The notes below the pieces were generated by a model. It saw only the letters and a list, made by a program, of their open reading frames with translations, was not told the DNA's origin and made no database searches. This document shows positions 56,097-64,000 of a DNA stretch of 64,000 nucleotides, piece after piece. This stretch comes from Candidatus Acidiferrum typicum (GTDB lineage Bacteria > Acidobacteriota > Terriglobia > Acidiferrales > UBA7541), in NCBI GenBank assembly GCA_025463055.1, contig JAOAPV010000037.1, positions 1-64,000 on the forward strand, given 5' to 3'. The position numbers were made by a program, and so were the translations under genes. How positions within the stretch are numbered: the first letter of the stretch is position 1; each line of letters opens with the position of its first letter.

Positions 56097-57500
56097 TCAG
56101 CTCTGACTATCTTCCGGCTTCTTCGGTGCAGAGTTATCGATCTTGACGCTCGCTTCGGGTTTCAAGGTGCGTAGCGCCTTGTAGCTTCCGACGACAATTT
56201 CGTCGCCCGATTGCAAGCCCTTCGTAACCTCAATGTCGGTCACGCCGCTGATGCCCGTCTCGACCGGGCGGAAAATGGCCTTCTTGCCATTGACCACAAA
56301 CACGCCCTGAACCTCATCCTTTTTCGGGTCACCGGGAGCCGGCGGCGGCGGCGCAGCCAGCGTCACACCAGAGTCCTTTTTCGCATTCTTTGCCGCCTCT
56401 TCCAGATCCTTGCGCGTTCTCACCGCAATCGCTTGAATCGGAACGGCCAGAACGTTTTTCTTCTCCGCAGTCCTGATCTTCGCCGTCGCCGAAAGGCCAG
56501 GCCGCACATGCTCCGGCGGATTTGATATCGTTACGACCACTTTGAAGTCTTTCGCTTCCTGGTTGCTCGCGGTCGACTGTGTTGTTGCCAATCCCGAAGT
56601 TCGCAACACCGCTTGCGAACCAATCTCCGTCACCTTGCCTTTGAAGATCTTGCCAGGCACTGCGTCAATGCTGACGTCTGCATCCTGCCCCATCTTCACC
56701 ATCACGATATCCGTCTCATCCACTTTGACTTCGGCAGTGACCACAGACATATCCGACAGTGTCATCAAGAAGCTGCCATTCGAGTTCTGGATTCCCGGCA
56801 CTACATAATCGCCAATGCGCTCCGGCAAATAGCTCACAATCCCGTTAATCGGCGAGGTGTAAACCGTTTTGTGCAGAATATCCTGCGTGTGCACCAGCAC
56901 CGCGCGCCCCTGCGTGACCTGCGCGCGCATTTGATCCAAAGAGGCTTTGAGTGACAACACGCGCGCTTTCGAGGACTCCGCCTGTGCGACAGCAGCATCA
57001 TAGCCGGTCTTGCGCTGGTCGAAATCCTGCTTCGGGATCAAGCCGTCCTTAAACAAACCCTGGCCACGCTCCCAATCCAGCTTGGCTTTCTCTAGGTTCG
57101 CCTGCTGCATCAACAAATCCGACTGCGCCGCCCGGTAACTCGCTTCCGACGCCTGCACCCCAGACTCTGCGGAGTTGATCGCTGCGGCCTGGGCCTGCAC
57201 GTCTGCGCTGGCCTGAATGTTCTCCTGCAGCAGTAAGCGGTCGCCTTTCTTGACGTGGTCGCCTTCCTTCACCAGGATTTCGGTGATTCGGCCAAACCCC
57301 TGCGCCGTAACGTTGGTGTACGTCGTCGGCTTGATCTCGCCCGACGCCGTCACCTGCGACACCAGCGTTTCTTGCGGCGCCACCTTCGCGGTTTGCACCG
57401 TGACCACTCCTTTATTTGCTTGGTTGACGCTGAAGAGAACAATCCCGCCCAGCACAACCACCGCACCCACCCCGATCCCCACCTTCTGCCAGGTCTTCAT
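56097..57500 (-). CDS. Periplasmic adaptor (MacA/HlyD family)
   Basis: 467 residues. An N-terminal helix (IGVGAVVVLGGIVLFSV) anchors the protein in the inner membrane. Lipoyl/biotinyl half-motifs (GEIKPTTYTNVTAQGFGRITEI) flank a long alpha-hairpin (ADVQAQAAAINSAESGVQASEAS...), followed by a beta-barrel. The C-terminal region (VETGISGVTDIEVTKGLQSGDEIVVG) is typical of MacA. It would bridge an inner-membrane pump to an outer-membrane channel for efflux. First gene of a unit with the ATPase. Confidence 0.92.
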   Translation of the reverse strand: MKTWQKVGIGVGAVVVLGGIVLFSVNQANKGVVTVQTAKVAPQETLVSQVTASGEIKPTTYTNVTAQGFGRITEILVKEGDHVKKGDRLLLQENIQASADVQAQAAAINSAESGVQASEASYRAAQSDLLMQQANLEKAKLDWERGQGLFKDGLIPKQDFDQRKTGYDAAVAQAESSKARVLSLKASLDQMRAQVTQGRAVLVHTQDILHKTVYTSPINGIVSYLPERIGDYVVPGIQNSNGSFLMTLSDMSVVTAEVKVDETDIVMVKMGQDADVSIDAVPGKIFKGKVTEIGSQAVLRTSGLATTQSTASNQEAKDFKVVVTISNPPEHVRPGLSATAKIRTAEKKNVLAVPIQAIAVRTRKDLEEAAKNAKKDSGVTLAAPPPPAPGDPKKDEVQGVFVVNGKKAIFRPVETGISGVTDIEVTKGLQSGDEIVVGSYKALRTLKPEASVKIDNSAPKKPEDSQS

Positions 57501-57629
57501 TGCAGTCCTCTTTGCTTATTGCGTTCAGACGATCTACACAACTACACGAATCTTTTGGGTCCCGTCGCTACTTTACATACGTCCGGGCAGCCTAGAATGT
57601 TTCGCGTTGCGGACTAAATCCTTCGCGGT

Positions 57630-57658
57630 CTGACCTTTGGTGGTCGTTCCAAGGTCAG
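57630..57658. repeat. 8-bp inverted repeat in divergent promoter region
   Basis: CTGACCTT (57630-57637) pairs with AAGGTCAG (57651-57658) across 13 bp. It lies in the 431-bp gap between the adaptor and the OFA transporter, which run in opposite directions and holds no gene. It may be an operator; no T tract follows. Confidence 0.35.
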
Positions 57659-57931
57659 TATTGCGACTGCTGCAGCCGCCGGTTCAGCCAGCATCCCGCC
57701 AGCCTCAATCCAATCTCGCCTGACCTATTTTAGTTTCAAATGAGCTCAAAAGGAATGATTCGTTTTCGCGGCATAGAGATGTCTACCGTTCGCCAGCTCC
57801 GACGGCCAGTTTCCCCTCACCGTACCCGTGCGGCAACGGTTCGCATCTCAACTATTGAGGACAATTTAGGCGCGCAAACTGTTGCTCTCCACCCCGCGTA
57901 CAGTTTTTCGTTACCGGCAAGGAGATTTAAG

Positions 57932-59185
57932 ATGGCATCGGAAAAGATTCGCAATCGCTGGGGCATTGCGGCTGCAGCCGTCCTTATGCAGATTTGCCTC
58001 GGCGCAGTTTATGGCTGGAGCGTTTTCAAGAAGCCCATCATCAGTGCCGAGCACTGGTCGGAAACCTCCGTTCAGCTTACGTTCACGCTCGCGATATTCG
58101 TCCTCGGGATCGGAACGATCATCGGCGGGCTCTGGCAAGACAAAGTCGGCCCACGCAAGGTCGCGTCCGCCGCGGGCATCATCTACGGACTCGGTTACAT
58201 CGTTGCCGGTTACGCCGCCGCGCATCACTCGCTGCGTGGCATGTACCTCGGTTACGGCATTCTGGGCGGCCTCGGAATGGGGATGGGCTACATTACTCCC
58301 GTCGCGACCCTCGTAAAATGGTTCCCCGATATGCGCGGCCTTATGACTGGCGTTGCCGTATGTGGCTACGGATTCGGCGCGTTGATAATGAGTCCATTTG
58401 CCGCTTGGGAGATGTCCAGAGCGGGAATCCCTGCAACCTTCTACACTCTCGGTATCGTTTACCTCATCGTGGTTTTCGCCACCGCACAGTTCTTCGCGAA
58501 TCCTCCCGAAGGCTGGCGCCCTGCGGGCTGGGAGCCCCACACCGCCGTCGCCCGGGAAGCTACTTCCTACAATTTCACGGTCAGAGAAGCCCTAGGCACT
58601 TGGCAATTTTATTTGCTGTTCGCGATGCTTTTCCTAAACGTTTCCGCGGGAATCATGGTGATCAGCCAGGCCTCACCCATGGCGCAGGAAATAGTCGGCA
58701 TGTCCGCATTGCAGGCCGCCGGCATCGTCGGCCTGATTTCGTTGTGTAATGGGCTAGGTCGCGTGTTTTGGGCCTGGGTATCCGACCTTATCGGCCGCGC
58801 CCGCGTTTACTTGTTGCTGTACCTGATCTACGCGATTGTTTTTTTTATGCTACCGCGCATCCACAGCGTCACCGCATTTAGCATAGCCGTAGCCGTTATC
58901 GGGCTCTGCTACGGTGGCGGATTCGGCGTCATGCCCTCGTTCACCGCCGACTTCTTCGGACCAAAATTCATGGGCGGCATCTACGGCATCATTTTATTGG
59001 CCTGGGGACTCGGTGCTATCCCGTCACCCATCATGATCGCGCGCATTCATCAGACTCAAGGAACTTACGCGCCGGCCATTCACGCCGTCGCCATCCTAAT
59101 GCTGTTTTCCCTCGCGCTGCCGCTGATGGCGCATCCGCCACGAAGAAAAGAGGCTCCACGTGTGCAAACTCGCGCCGCCGCCTAG
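57932..59185 (+). CDS. OFA-family MFS transporter (oxalate/formate antiporter-like)
   Basis: Start at the ATG 57932 with AAGGAG eight bases upstream. 417 residues, twelve helices. The family start RWGIAAAAVLMQICLGAVYGWSVFKKP and the central GGLGMGMGYITPVATLVKWFPDMRGLMTG are OFA signatures. Members exchange oxalate, formate or other monocarboxylates; the substrate here is unknown. Transcribed alone, divergent from the efflux genes. Confidence 0.9.
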   Translation: MASEKIRNRWGIAAAAVLMQICLGAVYGWSVFKKPIISAEHWSETSVQLTFTLAIFVLGIGTIIGGLWQDKVGPRKVASAAGIIYGLGYIVAGYAAAHHSLRGMYLGYGILGGLGMGMGYITPVATLVKWFPDMRGLMTGVAVCGYGFGALIMSPFAAWEMSRAGIPATFYTLGIVYLIVVFATAQFFANPPEGWRPAGWEPHTAVAREATSYNFTVREALGTWQFYLLFAMLFLNVSAGIMVISQASPMAQEIVGMSALQAAGIVGLISLCNGLGRVFWAWVSDLIGRARVYLLLYLIYAIVFFMLPRIHSVTAFSIAVAVIGLCYGGGFGVMPSFTADFFGPKFMGGIYGIILLAWGLGAIPSPIMIARIHQTQGTYAPAIHAVAILMLFSLALPLMAHPPRRKEAPRVQTRAAA

Positions 59186-59326
59186 TTTTCCGCCTTGCAG
59201 GACTCAAAATTCGACCTTACTCGCCACCCGCACGCGTAATGGTATTGCGTTATATATCAAGGTATGAAGCCAAGTAAGTAATTTAACCGATCATCTCCGC
59301 ATCTAACATTGTGGAGGCAAAAAATT

Positions 59327-60591
59327 ATGAGGCAGTCAAGGTTGATAGGAATTGCAGGCGTCTTCCTGGCTGCAGCTCTCTCTGTGCCCGCATGGGCCAC
59401 AGACCCAGCTGACCCAGGAAAGACAAAAGCAAATCCAGCACGTCCAGGCAGTTTGAACTATATCGAGGGCCAGGTTTCTATTGAAGGGCAAAACCTTGGT
59501 CCGGAAGCGATTGGGAAGACAGAATTGAAGCCTGGTCAGTCGCTCGAAACGCAAGCAGGTAAGGCGGAGCTTCTCTTGACGCCGGGCGTCTTTTAAGACT
59601 CGGCGACAACAGCTCGGTAATGATGATTTCGCCGAGCTTGACCAATACAGAACTCCGGCTGGACAAAGGCGAGGCCACCGTGGAGGTAGCCCAGCTACAC
59701 CCGGAAAATAACATTGTTATCGCGGAGGGCGGCGCGAAGATTCGACCCACGAAAACCGGCTTCTACAACTTTGACGCAGACCACAATATGGTTCGCGTCT
59801 ACGAGGGCCAAGCCACTGTGGAAGTAAATGGCCAGAACATCGAAGTGAAGAACGATCATCAGCTCGCCTTCAATGCCGGCGGGTCGATGAAGCCAGAGAA
59901 GTTCGACAAAAATACGCAAGACGATCTATATAAATGGAGCAGCCTACGCTCTTCTTATCTGGCGGAAGCCAACGTGGATAGGGCGCAAGTCTACCAAATG
60001 GGGAATTGGTACGGAGCCGGTTGGGATTGGGATCCGTATTATGGCGCTTACACGTTCATTCCCGGTGATGGCATCTTCTACAGCCCGTTCGGTTGGGGTT
60101 TCTATTCACCGTTCGACGTGGGCTTCGCGCCGTTTTTTTTCTTCGGCCACTTCGATCATGATTTTCGTCACTTTGAAGGCAGGGAGCACGGTGACAGAGA
60201 GCACTTTGCCGACCGGGGTCACGGTGATAGGGGGCACTTCGACGACAGGGGCCGCGGCGATAGGGGCCACTTCGACGATAGGGGCCACGTTGGTGACAGG
60301 GGCCACTTTGATGGAGGCGGGCATCAGGAAGCTCACTACTACGATCACGTCGATCACGGCGTCTACCATGGGCCTGGCCATTCTGACCACAGCGGCTTAG
60401 CCGGTCATCCCGGCGGTGTAAGTGTTGCCGGGGGATTCCATGGGGGAAATAGTGGCGCAGGCGTCCATGGAGCAAGCGGTGTGCACGGAATGGGAGGCGG
60501 AGCGCACGGAATGGGAGGAGGCGGCGGCTTTCATGGCGGTGGCGGTGGCGGCGGTCATGCCGGAGGCGGTGGGGGCGGCGGTCACCACTAA
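59327..60591 (+). pseudogene. FecR-like protein with His/Gly-rich tail, broken by one base
   Basis: The 5' part starts at ATG 59327 (GGAGG upstream) with a signal peptide, a FecR-like domain beginning SLNYIEGQVSIEGQNL, and a stop at 59596. The rest (ISPSLTNTELRLDKGEATVEV...) is in the next frame. Adding one T to the run at 59591-59594 restores LLLTPGVFLRLGDNSSVMMISPS. The ~180-residue C-terminal tail is very rich in His, Gly, Asp and Arg with HFDDRG-type repeats, probably metal-binding and secreted. A loss of one base in a T run can be mutation, phase variation or a sequencing artefact. Confidence 0.8.
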
Positions 60592-60621
60592 GCACTGAAC
60601 TCTGCCGATATCGGGACAACG

Positions 60622-60658
60622 CGGGCGGAGCGCCAAAAGCGCTCCGCCCGTTTCGTTT
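60622..60658 (+). terminator. Strong rho-independent terminator
   Basis: A 12-bp GC-rich perfect stem (60622-60633 with 60639-60650) with a CAAAA loop is followed by TTTCGTTT. It ends the FecR-like transcript. Confidence 0.88.
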
Positions 60659-61299
60659 AAGCATGCCGAAAAGCGCTAGTTCTTGTCGGCGTTCTTATGC
60701 GATTCGATAACAAGTCGCTAGTCCGCCCGTGTCCAAGAACGTCTGCAACCCGTGTGCAAGAAAAACATGCTTTGCCCCACTCCCCTTAGGGCCAGATGGG
60801 CTGTTTTGTTAACGTTCCCCACTGTGTTTCGTGATACCCGGCTATTTAATCGGCATGATACTGGGACGGTCGGGCCGGTAGTTGTCCGAGGTCGCCAGAA
60901 TTTTCACAAGGGAGAAGCAAAGAGAAATTAGAGATGGCAGCAGTCCGTCTCGCCAAATCTGACGAAAGGCCATTTGGAACCCGTCAACTTAACCACTGAG
61001 GTTCCCGACCCCCGAGCTGCAACGGGCAGCGATTTTACCTTGTGATGCTGCTGGGTCCAACAGGCGCCAGAGGAGTACGAAGGTTGGTAAGAGCGATGCG
61101 GTGCAACTGCGTGCGCCGTCCGCGCTGGCACGCCGGGCGGGAAATGGAGTATGTTGTGAATGCGCGCGCAAAGGTGTTCTGACTGCCGTCGTTGGCTGCG
61201 CTCTTATGGTTCGGAACCCGTAACAATACGGGGAAATCGCTCGTAGTGGTAATCGGCGCTGACGCCACGTAAAGTGGCTGCCGAATCAAGGATCCCGCG
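60659..61299. other. Gene-free region
   Basis: 641 bp with no convincing ORF, RNA gene or repeat. A 21-codon reading from the ATG at 60934 is too short to call. The end of the region holds the AAGGA (61288-61292) that serves the kinase gene. Confidence 0.5.
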
Positions 61300-64000
61300 A
61301 TGGATCTCTCGGATTACACCCTCGAGACGCTTCATAGTCACGGGGAGTTCGTGCTTTGCAGGGGCCGCCCCCGAACGGGCTCGAACCCGCATCCCTCTGT
61401 TCTCGTGTTGACGTTCAGATCTGAGCATCCCCGGTCAGATAGCGTCCGGATGTTGGAACACGAGCACTCCTTGCGTGCCGAGCTAGATCCGGCGTGGGCG
61501 GTCCCGCCTCTTGAGCTCACGCAGCACGAGGGGCGAACCGCACTTGTCCTCCAGGATCCCGGGGGCGAGCCGCTCGATCGGCTGGTCGGAACGCCGATGG
61601 AGATCGGACAGTTCCTGCGCGTTGCGATTGGTCTTTCTGCGGCTGTCAGGCAGTTGCACGGTCGGGGTCTGATACACAAAGATCTCAAACCTGCCAATGT
61701 CATGATCCAGCCCCGCACCGGCCAGGTCTGGTTGACGGGCTTTGGGATCGCCTCTCGATTGCCGCGCGAGCGCCAGTCGGCGGAACCTCCCGAGTTCATC
61801 GCGGGAACGCTCCCTTACATGGCACCGGAACAGACCGGGAGGATGAATCGTTCGATCGATTCGCGCAGTGATCTGTATGCGCTCGGGGTGACGCTGTACG
61901 AAATGCTGACCGGCACTCTGCCCTTCACGGCGTCTGAGCCGATTGAGTGGGTACATTGCCACATAGCGAAACAACCGCTAAAGCCTGCCGAGCGCCGAAA
62001 GGATGTTCCGCACTCCCTATCGGGGATTATTACGAAGCTGCTCGCGAAGACCGCAGAGGAACGCTATCAGACCGCGGCCGGCCTGGAGAGCGATCTTCGG
62101 CGTTGCCTTGCTGAATGGGACCGAGAGCACGGTATCGGCGAATTCCTGTTTGGCGAACATGACACGCCAGACCGCCTACTGATTCCTGAGAAGCTTTACG
62201 GACGACAGCGCGAGGTCGCGACCCTGCTCGCCTCATTTGAGCGTGTCGTCAAGAGTGGCATTCCGGAGTTGGTGCTGGTCTCCGGATATTCAGGCATCGG
62301 CAAGTCCTCCGTAGTCAATGAGCTACATAAGGTGCTCGTTCCGGCGCGGGGCCTGTTCGCATCAGGCAAGTTCGATCAGTACAAGCGGGACATCCCGTAT
62401 TCCACGCTCGCGCAAGCCTTTCAGAGCCTCATCGGGGCCCTTCTCGCCAAGAGCGAGGCCGAACTGAACAGCTGGCGCGAGGCGCTTCGTGAGGCGTTAG
62501 GTCCGAACGGACTGCTGATCGTGGATCTCGTTCCTGAATTGAAACTCATCATTGGAGAACAGCCACCAGTTCCCGATCTTGAGCCGCAGGACGCGCAAAG
62601 GCGTTTCCAACTGGTGTTCAGGCGGTTTATCGGCGTATTCGCTGGGCCAGAGCACCCGCTCGCGCTGTTCCTTGACGACCTGCAATGGCTGGACGCGGCG
62701 ACGCTTGACTTGCTGGAAGACCTCTTGACGCGATCGGATCTGCAGCACCTGATGCTGATCGGCGCTTATCGGGACAATGAGATCGATGCCATGCATCCGC
62801 TGGTGCGCAAGCTTGCGGCCGTCAAGAACGCGGGTACGAGGATAGAGGAGATCACGCTTGCGCCGCTCGCCAGCGAACACCTCACGCAGTTGATTGCGGA
62901 TGCGCTTCGCTGCGAACCGGAGCGCGCAGCGCCCCTCGCGCAACTGGTGCACGAGAAATCGGGTGGCAATCCGTTTTTCGCCCTTCAGTTCATTTCAGCG
63001 CTCGCCGAAGAGGGCTTACTCACCTTCGATCATGACGCTGCGCGATGGTCCTGGGATCTCAATCGCATTCACGCCAAGGGTTACACCGACAATGTAGTGG
63101 ACCTGATGGTCGGGAAGCTGACCCGCCTGCCGGTTGAAACCCAGGCTGCATTGCAGCACCTTGCCTGCCTTGGCATCGCCGATGTCACGATACTTTCTAT
63201 CGTTCATGGGACCTCGGAGGAAGAGATCCACTCGGATCTGTGGGAAGCGATCCGTCTAGAGTTGATTGTGCGTCTGGAAGGCGTTTACCGGTTTGTCCAT
63301 GACCGCGTTCAGGAAGCCGCCTATTCATTGATCCCGGCAGACCTGCGCGCCGCGGCCCATCTCCGGATCGGAAGGCTGGTCGCGGCACACACGCCCCCGG
63401 AGAAGAGGGAAGAGACGATTTTCGAGATCGTCAATCAGCTCAACCGCGGCGCCGCGCTGATCACCGCGCGCGACGAGCGCGAGCAGCTAGCCGAGCTCAA
63501 CCTGATCGCGGGCAAGCGCGCGAAGGCGTCTACCGCTTATGCCTCGGCGCTCACCTATCTCGTTGCCGGCGCGGCGCTGCTGCTGGAAGACTCGGGGGAC
63601 CGTCGGGACGAGCTCACGTTTGCGCTGGAGCTGCACAGGGCCGAATGCGAGTTCTTGACCGGCGCGCGGGCAGAAGCGGAGCAGCGCCTGGCGGCGCTGT
63701 CAAGCCGCGCCACGACGACTGTGGAACGAGCCACGGTCGCCTGCCTGCGGGCGGATCTGTACATGACCCTCGATCAGAGCAACCGCGCCGTCGCCGTCGG
63801 TCTCGACTATCTCCGGCATTTGGGCATCGATTGGTCGCCGCACCCTAGGGAAGAGGAAGCACGGCGCGAATACGAGCGGATCTGGTCGCAGCTTGGCGGC
63901 CGCGCGATCGAGGAGCTCGTCGATCTGCCTTTCATGAGTAACACCGCGTCCCTTGCGACCCTCGATGTGCTAACCAAGCTCGGGCCGGCTGCATTCTTTA
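61300..64000 (+). CDS. Serine/threonine-kinase-like and AAA ATPase signalling protein, partial
   Basis: The ATG at 61300 has AAGGA seven bases upstream; no stop occurs up to the window edge, so at least 900 codons are present. Kinase domain (~residues 1-280): HKDLKPAN (126-133) keeps the catalytic Asp and Asn, but the DFG motif reads GFG (Gly147). GTLPYMAPEQTGRMNRSIDS and DLYALGVTLYEMLTG follow. ATPase domain: Walker A GYSGIGKS (329-336), Walker B LFLDD (to Asp460). Helical repeats come after. This order matches the large multi-domain kinase/ATPase/histidine-kinase proteins, whose sensor and histidine kinase parts would lie beyond the window. Confidence 0.92.
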   Translation, partial: MDLSDYTLETLHSHGEFVLCRGRPRTGSNPHPSVLVLTFRSEHPRSDSVRMLEHEHSLRAELDPAWAVPPLELTQHEGRTALVLQDPGGEPLDRLVGTPMEIGQFLRVAIGLSAAVRQLHGRGLIHKDLKPANVMIQPRTGQVWLTGFGIASRLPRERQSAEPPEFIAGTLPYMAPEQTGRMNRSIDSRSDLYALGVTLYEMLTGTLPFTASEPIEWVHCHIAKQPLKPAERRKDVPHSLSGIITKLLAKTAEERYQTAAGLESDLRRCLAEWDREHGIGEFLFGEHDTPDRLLIPEKLYGRQREVATLLASFERVVKSGIPELVLVSGYSGIGKSSVVNELHKVLVPARGLFASGKFDQYKRDIPYSTLAQAFQSLIGALLAKSEAELNSWREALREALGPNGLLIVDLVPELKLIIGEQPPVPDLEPQDAQRRFQLVFRRFIGVFAGPEHPLALFLDDLQWLDAATLDLLEDLLTRSDLQHLMLIGAYRDNEIDAMHPLVRKLAAVKNAGTRIEEITLAPLASEHLTQLIADALRCEPERAAPLAQLVHEKSGGNPFFALQFISALAEEGLLTFDHDAARWSWDLNRIHAKGYTDNVVDLMVGKLTRLPVETQAALQHLACLGIADVTILSIVHGTSEEEIHSDLWEAIRLELIVRLEGVYRFVHDRVQEAAYSLIPADLRAAAHLRIGRLVAAHTPPEKREETIFEIVNQLNRGAALITARDEREQLAELNLIAGKRAKASTAYASALTYLVAGAALLLEDSGDRRDELTFALELHRAECEFLTGARAEAEQRLAALSSRATTTVERATVACLRADLYMTLDQSNRAVAVGLDYLRHLGIDWSPHPREEEARREYERIWSQLGGRAIEELVDLPFMSNTASLATLDVLTKLGPAAFF

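Noticed and set aside
60180-60590. Repeated units in the FecR-like gene, considered as a CRISPR array
   Set aside because: The units are codon-phased (HFDDRG, GGG/HGG), vary in length and have no unique spacers.
61340-61420. tRNA-like stretch (GCGGGTTCGAGCCCG on the minus strand)
   Set aside because: Only a T-arm-like part is seen; stems do not close, no anticodon arm or CCA follows, and the bases code for the N-terminus of the kinase.

Overview
The window is a GC-rich bacterial chromosome segment, most likely from an Acidobacteriota member (Terriglobia/'Koribacter'-like). The evidence is the 3' end of a 16S rRNA gene of acidobacterial character, a very large Oar-like TonB-dependent receptor with an N-terminal carboxypeptidase-regulatory domain and no SusD partner, several conserved hypothetical families I associate with acidobacteria, and degenerate copies of short dispersed repeats. 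Assignment is by recognition only; no database search was possible. No prophage, insertion sequence or CRISPR array was seen.

Layout. 1-2.6 kb: 3' end of a 16S rRNA gene closed by its own terminator (no tRNA or 23S follows), then an AT-richer frameshifted DUF3800 gene, an orphan ParD-like antitoxin and an acidobacterial hypothetical. 2.8-13.8 kb: envelope and housekeeping genes (SH3/beta-barrel protein, DUF1203, MscS channel, dGTPase, TPR protein, FHA protein, two LPS-type glycosyltransferases), a c-di-GMP writer/reader pair (GGDEF + PilZ) and a CDGSH protein. 13.9-17.1 kb: a cysM-mec-cysO-moeZ cluster for thiocarboxylate-dependent cysteine synthesis, in which the CysO carrier has a 13-residue tail beyond the Gly-Gly. 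17.2-34.4 kb: accessory genes including a secreted HExxH protein, an APC permease/PIG-L deacetylase operon, a TIG/beta-propeller lipoprotein, glpX, a PQQ dehydrogenase with inserted cytochrome c, a lipid kinase, and a frameshifted OmpA-type coiled-coil protein.

34.6-45.1 kb: a polysaccharide-utilisation locus with a LacI regulator, two GH144-type (glycoamylase-domain) enzymes, a giant TonB-dependent receptor and a GH39 hydrolase. Two matching LacI-type operators are visible, one just downstream of a consensus promoter (TTGACA-17-TATACT) for the receptor. 45.2-48.2 kb: a CAT-anticodon tRNA, a secreted NGAAPVPPP-repeat peptide and membrane proteins.

48.3-53.3 kb: the most striking region. It is a compact operon running sulfite dehydrogenase (Mo subunit) -> lipoprotein cytochrome c -> membrane-anchored cytochrome c -> one 912-residue polypeptide fusing CcoN, CcoO and two CcoP-like cytochrome c domains -> a 50-residue CcoQ-like peptide. 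All junctions but one overlap, and the exception is a 6-nt gap. Read together, the genes could carry electrons from sulfite to O2 as one genetic unit.

53.5-64 kb: a PLP decarboxylase, a promoter-bearing intergenic region with no gene, a MacA/MacB-like adaptor and ATPase without a permease, an OFA-family MFS transporter, a FecR-like His/Gly-rich protein broken by one base in a T run, a strong terminator, and the first 900 codons of a kinase/AAA-ATPase ('trifunctional kinase' family) that runs off the window. Three genes (DUF3800, OmpA-type, FecR-type) carry single frameshifts, so either real decay or assembly indels must be kept in mind.
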